This document shows positions 8,440 to 12,697 of a stretch of 12,697 bases of DNA, piece by piece; within the stretch, counting starts at the first letter, position 1, and each line of letters begins with the position of its first letter. Both the position numbers and the translations under genes were made by a program. Source of the DNA: Pseudomonadota bacterium (GTDB lineage Bacteria; Pseudomonadota; Alphaproteobacteria; Acetobacterales; Acetobacteraceae). The stretch spans positions 1-12,697 of the forward strand of contig JAJZVS010000067.1 in NCBI GenBank assembly GCA_021845555.1, given 5' to 3'. The notes beneath the pieces are model-generated. The model was not told the origin of the DNA. It saw only the letters and a program-made list of their open reading frames with translations, and ran no database searches.

Positions 8440-9938
8440 CATTCCTCCTCCGCCACCAGCTCCGTCTCCGTCTCCAGCTCCAGCAGCTGTTCGGCGGCGG
8501 CGCCCTCGATGGCCTCGATGCCGCGCAGCCTGCGGTCCACCGCGCGGGTGCGCTGGCGGGCCTTCTCGATCGTGCGGGTCATGGTGCCGGCGTTCTTGGC
8601 GAGGGTCTCCAGCACGCCGTCCATCTTGCGCATCTCGCCCAGCGTCGCGCCGAGCAGGCCGCGCACCTGATCGGCCTTTTGCTCCAGCGCCAGGGTGATG
8701 AAGCCCAGGTGGATCGTGCGCAGCAGGGCGGGGAACAGGCTGGGGCCGAGGATCAGCACCCGGTTCTCCCGCCCGATCTGGTCGATCAGGCCGGGCAGGC
8801 GGGCGACCTCGGCGAACAGCGCGTCGGTCGGCAGGTACATCACCGCGAATTCCACCGTGACCGGCGGGTTGATGTATTTGTCGGCGATCTTCTTCGCCTG
8901 CAGCCGCACCGCCGCTTCCAGCTTGCGCGACGCGAGGCGTTCGCCGTCGGCGTCCCCGGCCTCGGACGCGGCGAGCAGGCGTTCGTAATCTTCCACCGGA
9001 AACTTGGCATCGATCGGCAGCAGCGGGCGGTCCTCGCCGCGGCCGGGCATCCGCACCGCGAACTCCACCGCATCGGCGGAGTCCGGGCGCACCTTGCAGT
9101 TCGTCTCGAAGGCACCCTCGGGCAGGATGTCCTCCAGCATCGCCCGCACCTGCGTTTCTCCCCAGCCGCCGCGGGTCTTGACGTTGGAGAACAGGCGCTT
9201 GATGTCGCCGATCTGGGTGGTGACGGCGGTGACGTCGCCCATCAGCTTCTGCAACCCGGCGATCTGGTCCACCACCCGCTTGAAGCTTTCCGTCATCTGC
9301 TTTTCCACCGCGGCGTGCAGCTGCTCGTTCACGGTCTTCTGGATCTCGGCGAGCTTCGCCTCGTTGCCCTCGCGCAGCTCGCGCAGCTTGGCATCGAGCA
9401 GCGTGCGGGTGGCGTCGAACTGGGCCGCCGTGGCCTCGGTGCCCTTGCGCTGGGCTTCGGCCAGGGCGAGGCGCAGTTCCCCCTGCTCGCGCGTCTGGGT
9501 TTCCTGCGCCAGGCGCAGCTGCTCGTTCAGGGTGCGCTGGATCGCCTCCAGCCGCTGCTCGTTGCCCTCGCGCAGCTCGCGCAGCTTGGTGTCGAGCAGC
9601 GTGCGGGTGCCGTCGAACTGGGCGGCGAGCGCGGTCGCGGTCTTGCCGCGCCCTTCCTCCAGCACCAGCCGGACCTGCTCCATCGCCGTGTCCTGGGCGC
9701 CGCGCAGGGTGGCGAGGCGGTCCACCAGGTCGGTCCCCAGGCCGGCGATGGCGCGGCGGGTGGTTTCCGCCTCCCCCGCGCCGCCGCTGCGCCATTGCTC
9801 GGCGAGCAGGCGCAGCGCGGCCAGATCCCGCCCCGCGCCGGCTTGCGCGCGCCAGGCGGCGAACGCGGCCAGGGCGGCGACGGCGGACAGCAGGGCGGCC
9901 AGGCCAGCCAGGGGGACGACCAGAAGCAGGGGGGCCAT
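8439..9938 (-). CDS. rmuC: DNA recombination protein RmuC
   Basis: 499-residue RmuC-family protein. Escherichia coli RmuC limits inversion at short inverted repeats and is predicted to have a nuclease-like core. The N-terminus (about 2-28, LLLVVPLAGLAALLSAVAALAAF) is a single membrane anchor. Residues 35-225 are a long Arg/Glu/Gln-rich coiled coil. The conserved core follows: KTRGGWGETQVRAMLEDILP (254-273), LLPIDAKFPVEDYERLL (306-322), KYINPPVTVEFAVMYLPTDALFAEV (354-378) and LILGPSLFPALLRTIHLGF (395-413). The coiled coil holds a duplication: residues 105-141 and 171-207 match at 29 of 37 positions. The tail (about 484-499) is strongly acidic. The ATG at 9938 has GGAG eight bases upstream. The gene is divergent from the MaoC gene and lies in the same direction as livH. 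Confidence 0.93.
   Translation of the reverse strand: MAPLLLVVPLAGLAALLSAVAALAAFAAWRAQAGAGRDLAALRLLAEQWRSGGAGEAETTRRAIAGLGTDLVDRLATLRGAQDTAMEQVRLVLEEGRGKTATALAAQFDGTRTLLDTKLRELREGNEQRLEAIQRTLNEQLRLAQETQTREQGELRLALAEAQRKGTEATAAQFDATRTLLDAKLRELREGNEAKLAEIQKTVNEQLHAAVEKQMTESFKRVVDQIAGLQKLMGDVTAVTTQIGDIKRLFSNVKTRGGWGETQVRAMLEDILPEGAFETNCKVRPDSADAVEFAVRMPGRGEDRPLLPIDAKFPVEDYERLLAASEAGDADGERLASRKLEAAVRLQAKKIADKYINPPVTVEFAVMYLPTDALFAEVARLPGLIDQIGRENRVLILGPSLFPALLRTIHLGFITLALEQKADQVRGLLGATLGEMRKMDGVLETLAKNAGTMTRTIEKARQRTRAVDRRLRGIEAIEGAAAEQLLELETETELVAEEE
9318..9628 (-). repeat. Imperfect direct repeat inside rmuC (198-base period)
   Basis: Bases 9318-9430 and 9516-9628 are closely similar in the same orientation, offset by exactly 198 bases (66 codons). 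Stretches such as GCAGCTCGCGCAGCTTGG and AGCAGCGTGCGGGTG are identical in both. The repeat keeps the reading frame and adds coiled-coil length to RmuC. Confidence 0.85.
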
Positions 9939-10012
9939 GCGCGCGACTCCGGGGACAGGGCCGCGCAGTATCGGCTAGAAGCGCCGCCGACGCGATCAGG
10001 GAGCGGACAAAG

Positions 10013-10474
10013 GTGAGCAAGCGGGAATACTGGTTCGAGGACCTCCATGTCGGCCAGGTGCTGCATTCGCCCCGTGGCATCACGCTGGATGCCGAGGCGA
10101 TGGTCGCGTTCGCCCGCGCCTACGACCCGCAGCCGGCGCATCTGGGGGAGGAAACCGCGCGCGACAGCCAGTTCGGCCTGTTCTGCGCCAGCGGCTGGCA
10201 GACCGGCTCGGTCTCCATGCGCCTGATCGCCGAGACCCTGCCGATCGCCCGCGGCGGCATGGGCGCCGGGATCGACAAGCTGCGCTGGCCCCGCCCGGTG
10301 CTGCCCGGCGACACGCTGCGGGTGGAGATGGAGGTGCTGGAGGCGCGGCCCTCCGCCTCCCGCCCCGGCTCGGGGGTGGTGACGCACCGCACCACCACGT
10401 TCAACCAGCGCGACGAGCCGGTGCAGGTGTTCACCAGCACCGTGCTGATGCCGCGGCGGCCCGCCGGCGGGTAG
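10013..10474 (+). CDS. MaoC-like (R)-hydratase / dehydratase family protein
   Basis: 153 residues, hot-dog fold MaoC type. Such proteins hydrate enoyl-CoA or act on related acyl-CoA or mesaconyl-type substrates in the cytoplasm. The hydratase-2-like signature is VAFARAYDPQPAHLGEETARDSQFGLFCASGWQT (31-64), with Asp38 and His43 at the catalytic pair positions. Next come IDKLRWPRPVLPGDTLRVEMEVLEARPS (about 87-114), the second typical MaoC block, and a final strand FNQRDEPVQVFTSTVLMPRR. The start is a GTG at 10013 with GGGAG nine bases upstream; the N-terminus YWFEDLHVGQV.HSP.GITLDAEAM is the family's usual beginning. It is divergent from rmuC and followed by the 14-bp repeat array. The exact substrate is unknown. 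Confidence 0.88.
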   Translation: MSKREYWFEDLHVGQVLHSPRGITLDAEAMVAFARAYDPQPAHLGEETARDSQFGLFCASGWQTGSVSMRLIAETLPIARGGMGAGIDKLRWPRPVLPGDTLRVEMEVLEARPSASRPGSGVVTHRTTTFNQRDEPVQVFTSTVLMPRRPAGG

Positions 10475-10486
10475 CGGCGCGGCGAT

Positions 10487-10542
10487 CTGCTTGAGGCGGG
10501 CTGCTTGAGACGGGCTGCTTGAGACGGGCTGCTTGAGACGGG
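10487..10542. repeat. Four tandem copies of a 14-bp repeat
   Basis: The unit CTGCTTGAGACGGG occurs four times head to tail at 10487, 10501, 10515 and 10529. Copies two to four are identical; copy one has GAGG in place of GAGA. The array lies wholly between the MaoC stop and the aminotransferase start. Each unit carries TTGAGA (TTGAGG in copy one), similar to a -35 hexamer. Confidence 0.95.
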
Positions 10543-10561
10543 AGCCGGCTGCGCCTACCCT
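10533..10561 (+). promoter_or_regulatory. Candidate aminotransferase promoter using the last repeat copy
   Basis: TTGAGA (10533-10538) of the last repeat copy is followed after exactly 17 bases by TACCCT (10556-10561). The -10 match is modest (T, A and final T agree with TATAAT). A start near 10568 would give a leader of about 24 bases carrying GGAAGG ahead of the ATG at 10592. This is pattern-based inference only. Confidence 0.3.
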
Positions 10562-10591
10562 TTCGCTCTCCCGCACGGAAGGTGACCCGCC

Positions 10592-11956
10592 ATGGACGAG
10601 CTGACCCCGCCTGTCGACCTGCTGCGCGATCTCGATCGGCGCCGGCTGGTCCATCCGCTGCACCACCCGAAGGAGACCGCCACCGCGCGCATGTTCGTGC
10701 GCGGCGAGGGCGCGATGCTGCACACCGCCGACGGGCGGACGTCGATCGACGGGCTGTCCTGCCTGTGGAACGTCAACGTCGGCCACGGGCGCCGCGAGCT
10801 CGCGCAGGCGGCGGCGGCGCAGATGGAGACGCTGGCGTATGCCTCGGCCTATGCCGGGTTCTCCAACGAGCCGGCGATCCGGCTGGCGGACGCGATCGTT
10901 TCGCACGCTTATCCGGATTCGGCGGCGGTGTATTTCACCACCGGCGGGGCGGAGTCGAACGAGAGCGCCTTCAAGACCGCGCGCTACTACTGGAAGCGCA
11001 TGGGCAAGCCGGACAAGGTGAAGATCATCTCCCGCCGCTACGGCTACCACGGCGTGACGATGGCGGCGATGAGCGCGACCAGCCTGCCCGGCTACCAGAA
11101 GATGTTCGGGCCGATGGTGCCGAACTTCCACCAGGTGGCGCCGCCCTATCCGTATCGCTGGCAGGGCAACGGGGAGTGCGGGGCGGAGGCGGCGGACGCG
11201 GTGGAAGCCGCGATCCTGGAACACGGCGCCGACACGATCGCGGCGGTGATCGCCGAGCCGGTGATGGGCGCCGGCGGCGTGATCGTGCCGCCGCCCACCT
11301 ACTTCCCTCGGCTGCGGGAGATCTGCGACCGCCATCACGTGCTGCTGATCGCCGACGAGGTGATCACCGGCTTCGGGCGCACCGGGCGCTGGTTCGCGCT
11401 GGGGCATTGGGGCGTGCAGCCGGATATCGTTTCGTTCGCCAAGGGCGTCACCAGCGGCTACCTGCCGCTGGGCGGGATCATCCTGAGCACGCGCATCCAT
11501 CGCGCGCTGGAGGATGCGCCGATGGAGGAGCGCTACATGCACGCCGCCACCTATTCCGGGCACCCGACCTGCTGCGCGGTGGGGCTGGCGAACGTCGGCA
11601 TCATCGAGCGCGAGGGGCTGGTGGAGCGGGCCGCGGTGGTGGGGCGCAAGCTGCTGGCGGGGCTGGAGACGCTGCGCGCGCTGCCCTCGGTGGGGGACGT
11701 GCGGGGGCTGGGGATGCTGGCGGCGGTGGAGCTCGTGTCCGACCAGGCGAGCCGGGCGCCGGCGCCGGGGCTGGGGGCGAAGGTGGTGGCCGCGGCGGCC
11801 GAGCGGGGCCTGATCCTGCGCCAGCGCGCGGGGGCGGAGGGGCCGCCGGTGAGCGGGGACTCGCTGTGTCTCGCGCCGCCGCTGATGACGCCGGAGCCGG
11901 TGATCGAGCGGATCGTGCAGATCGTGGGGGAGTCGATCGCGGCGGCGGCGGGGTAG
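10592..11956 (+). CDS. Class III omega-aminotransferase
   Basis: 454-residue PLP enzyme of the omega-transaminase group (taurine or beta-alanine:pyruvate, putrescine-type), which moves a terminal amino group to pyruvate or another keto acid. Motifs seen: VYFTTGGAESNESAFKTAR (113-131), SRRYGYHGVTMAAMSAT (147-163), AEPVMGAGG (221-229), IADEVITGFGRTGRWFA (253-269, Asp255 contacting the PLP ring) and SFAKGVTSGYLPLGG with Schiff-base Lys284. HAATYSGHPTCCAVGLAN is the usual late motif. The ATG at 10592 has GGAAGG nine bases upstream. It is a different subfamily from the ArgD in this window: longer, with the N-terminal LHHPKE and CLWNVNVGHGR regions typical of omega-transaminases. The last third is unusually rich in GGG codons. 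The exact amine substrate cannot be assigned; the nearby MaoC and thiolase genes only hint at catabolism. Confidence 0.9.
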   Translation: MDELTPPVDLLRDLDRRRLVHPLHHPKETATARMFVRGEGAMLHTADGRTSIDGLSCLWNVNVGHGRRELAQAAAAQMETLAYASAYAGFSNEPAIRLADAIVSHAYPDSAAVYFTTGGAESNESAFKTARYYWKRMGKPDKVKIISRRYGYHGVTMAAMSATSLPGYQKMFGPMVPNFHQVAPPYPYRWQGNGECGAEAADAVEAAILEHGADTIAAVIAEPVMGAGGVIVPPPTYFPRLREICDRHHVLLIADEVITGFGRTGRWFALGHWGVQPDIVSFAKGVTSGYLPLGGIILSTRIHRALEDAPMEERYMHAATYSGHPTCCAVGLANVGIIEREGLVERAAVVGRKLLAGLETLRALPSVGDVRGLGMLAAVELVSDQASRAPAPGLGAKVVAAAAERGLILRQRAGAEGPPVSGDSLCLAPPLMTPEPVIERIVQIVGESIAAAAG

Positions 11957-12012
11957 CGGCGGGGGGGGCGTCGGTGCGGCGGCCCCAACCAACGCCCGGG
12001 CCAGCGTGACGG

Positions 12013-12041
12013 TTGAACCAACTACGCATGGCGCATAGTAT
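12013..12041 (+). promoter_or_regulatory. Promoter of the brnT-HTH operon, possibly leaderless
   Basis: TTGAAC (12013-12018) and TAGTAT (12036-12041) are spaced by 17 bases and form the best promoter-like pair in the window. Transcription would begin about seven bases after the -10, i.e. at or beside the GTG start of brnT at 12048. There is no Shine-Dalgarno-like sequence before that GTG. Both facts agree with a leaderless toxin mRNA. Confidence 0.5.
12021..12039. promoter_or_regulatory. Imperfect palindrome over the -10 box, candidate antitoxin operator
   Basis: ACTACGC-ATGGC-GCATAGT is symmetric about 12030 with six of seven arm positions pairing. It covers the promoter spacer and the first part of the -10 hexamer. 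A smaller palindrome, GTTG-AAC-CAAC (12012-12022), covers the -35. Autorepression through promoter palindromes is the rule in type II toxin-antitoxin operons, so these are natural binding sites for the downstream HTH protein. Confidence 0.4.
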
Positions 12042-12047
12042 GGCGCG

Positions 12048-12317
12048 GTGGAATTCGAATGGGATCCCGCCAAGCATGAGCGAAACCTGCGCGCGCGTGG
12101 GATCGGCTTCGACGAGGCGGCGCTGATCTTCGAAGGCGAGGTGATCACCTGGCCCGACATGCGGACCGACTACGGGGAAGCCCGGATCAACGCGATCGGC
12201 GAGGCCGACGGCAAGGTGCTGCGCGTGGTCTTCACCCTGCGGGGCGAGGTGATCCGGATCATCACCGCTTGGCGGGCCAACCGGAAGGACCGGCAGACAT
12301 GGCAGACGCGACGCTGA
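12048..12317 (+). CDS. brnT: BrnT-family type II toxin
   Basis: 89-residue protein of the BrnT family, whose founding member in Brucella is a ribonuclease-like (RelE-fold) toxin that stops translation. The family pattern is visible: FEWDPAKHERNLRARGIGFDEAALIF (3-28, with the conserved WD, K and N), DMRTDYGEARINAIGEADGKVLRVVFT (37-63) and the final strand VIRIITAWRANRKD (68-81). At the usual I-S-x-R-x-A-x position the Arg is Trp here (ITAWRAN). The start is the GTG at 12048; the nearby ATG at 12040 is out of frame. The gene overlaps the HTH gene by 19 bases, as toxin-antitoxin pairs often do. No ribosome site precedes it, and a promoter ends six bases upstream. Confidence 0.85.
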   Translation: MEFEWDPAKHERNLRARGIGFDEAALIFEGEVITWPDMRTDYGEARINAIGEADGKVLRVVFTLRGEVIRIITAWRANRKDRQTWQTRR

Positions 12318-12682
12318 CCCGGGTGAGTTCCCGGGAACTCAAGGCAAGGCTGGCCCAGCGGGATCCGCGAGCGGTCGCCGCGGCGCTTGCATGCTACGAG
12401 GCGACCACGGAAGCCGATATCCGGCGCCAGATGCGCGCGGAGGGGTACGACCCGGACGCAGCGATCCCGGCCGATGCCCAGCATGTTGTCCCGGTCCGGC
12501 TGGTGCGCGCAAAGCTGCGGATGACGCAGGCCGAACTGGCCGCCCTGCTGCATGTGCCGATCGGGACGTTGCGCAACTGGGAGCAGAACAGGTTCGGCAT
12601 CGATCCGGCGGCGCGGGCGTTGCTGTTGGTGCTGTATCACGAGCCCGAGGCGGCGTTGCGGGCCTTGCGGCACGCGGCGTAA
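12299..12682 (+). CDS. XRE-family HTH protein, probable antitoxin partner of BrnT
   Basis: 127 residues. The N-terminal half (SRELKARLAQRDPRAVAAALACYEATTEADIRRQMRAEGYDP, about 10-52) is helical and charged and is the likely toxin-binding part. The C-terminal half is a Cro/XRE-type helix-turn-helix: VRAKLRMTQAELAALLHVPIGTLRNWEQNRFGIDPAARALL (69-109), with MTQAELAALL and GTLRNWEQ as the two key helices. It should neutralise BrnT and repress the shared promoter. It does not look like BrnA, the canonical ribbon-helix-helix partner. I chose the ATG at 12299, which has GGAAGGA nine bases upstream and gives MADATLTRVSSREL; an in-frame ATG at 12269 would lengthen the overlap with brnT and lacks such a site. 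The gene ends 15 bases before the window edge. Confidence 0.82.
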   Translation: MADATLTRVSSRELKARLAQRDPRAVAAALACYEATTEADIRRQMRAEGYDPDAAIPADAQHVVPVRLVRAKLRMTQAELAALLHVPIGTLRNWEQNRFGIDPAARALLLVLYHEPEAALRALRHAA

Positions 12683-12697
12683 GCGGGATCGCCCAGC

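Noticed and set aside
6974..8698. Plus-strand open frame of 574 codons opposite livM and livH.
   Set aside because: The product is rich in His, Arg, Gln and Glu with no family resemblance, the mirror of hydrophobic permease codons.
10487..10542. Could the tandem repeats be a small CRISPR array?
   Set aside because: Units are 14 bp, directly adjacent with no spacers, and no cas gene is near.
10592..11956. Treating the second class III aminotransferase as another ArgD or a GABA transaminase.
   Set aside because: Its N-terminal region, length and AYAGFSNEPAIRLAD segment fit the omega-transaminase group; the substrate cannot be fixed from sequence alone.
11957..12012. Possible terminator after the aminotransferase gene (GGGGC...GCCCC, about 11965-11986).
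   Set aside because: Only five pairs hold, the inner bases do not pair well and no T-run follows; G-runs make such matches likely by chance.
9527..12160. Very long minus-strand open frame (877 codons) spanning parts of rmuC, the MaoC gene and the aminotransferase gene.
   Set aside because: It runs antisense to well-supported genes, crosses the tandem repeat, and its translation is Arg/Pro/His-rich with no domain. Long antisense frames are expected at this GC content.
10475..12697. The right end as part of a mobile island because it holds a toxin-antitoxin pair and repeats.
   Set aside because: No integrase, transposase, terminal inverted repeats, tRNA target or clear drop in GC is visible; toxin-antitoxin pairs also occur on stable chromosomal regions.

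Overview
The window is a very GC-rich, densely coded chromosomal segment with strong G/C third positions, frequent GTG/TTG starts and short gene overlaps. Together with the gene content this suggests an alphaproteobacterium, plausibly of the Rhodospirillales/Acetobacteraceae kind. That placement is inference; no rRNA or other phylogenetic marker is present. I see thirteen protein genes, no tRNA or rRNA, no CRISPR array, and no insertion sequence or integrase. No stretch above 300 bases lacks a gene.

Layout. (1) 14-1216, minus: a beta-ketoadipyl-CoA-type thiolase (PcaF/PaaJ). (2) 1448-3627, plus: argD and argF, overlapping by four bases, two consecutive steps of arginine biosynthesis, closed by a strong hairpin. 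(3) 3674-4102, minus: a small predicted lipoprotein that converges on argF. (4) 4241-5008, plus: a zinc-ribbon methyltransferase-like protein whose stop abuts the stop of livF with no bases between. (5) 8320 down to 5009, minus: livH-livM-livG-livF, a compact ABC importer operon of the branched-chain amino acid (HAAT) family. It has two permeases and two ATPases but no binding-protein gene in view. (6) 8439-9938, minus: rmuC. (7) 10013-10474, plus: a MaoC-like hydratase. (8) 10592-11956, plus: a class III omega-aminotransferase, preceded by four tandem copies of a 14-bp repeat. (9) 12048-12682, plus: a BrnT-family toxin and an overlapping XRE-type HTH antitoxin.

How the genes relate. argD/argF form a clear biosynthetic unit and the liv genes a clear transport unit. 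The thiolase, MaoC protein and omega-aminotransferase point to acyl-CoA and amine/amino acid catabolism, but they are not arranged as one operon. The brnT/HTH pair is the only accessory-type module.

I find no large unknown system here; most of the window is ordinary metabolism. The features most worth a second look are: the toxin-antitoxin pair with a non-BrnA partner; its promoter, which seems to place the transcript start on the toxin's GTG codon with a palindrome over the promoter; the 14-bp tandem repeat carrying -35-like hexamers; a 66-residue-period duplication inside RmuC; the atypical ABC signature of LivG; and the methyltransferase fold lacking its usual glycine-rich loop.
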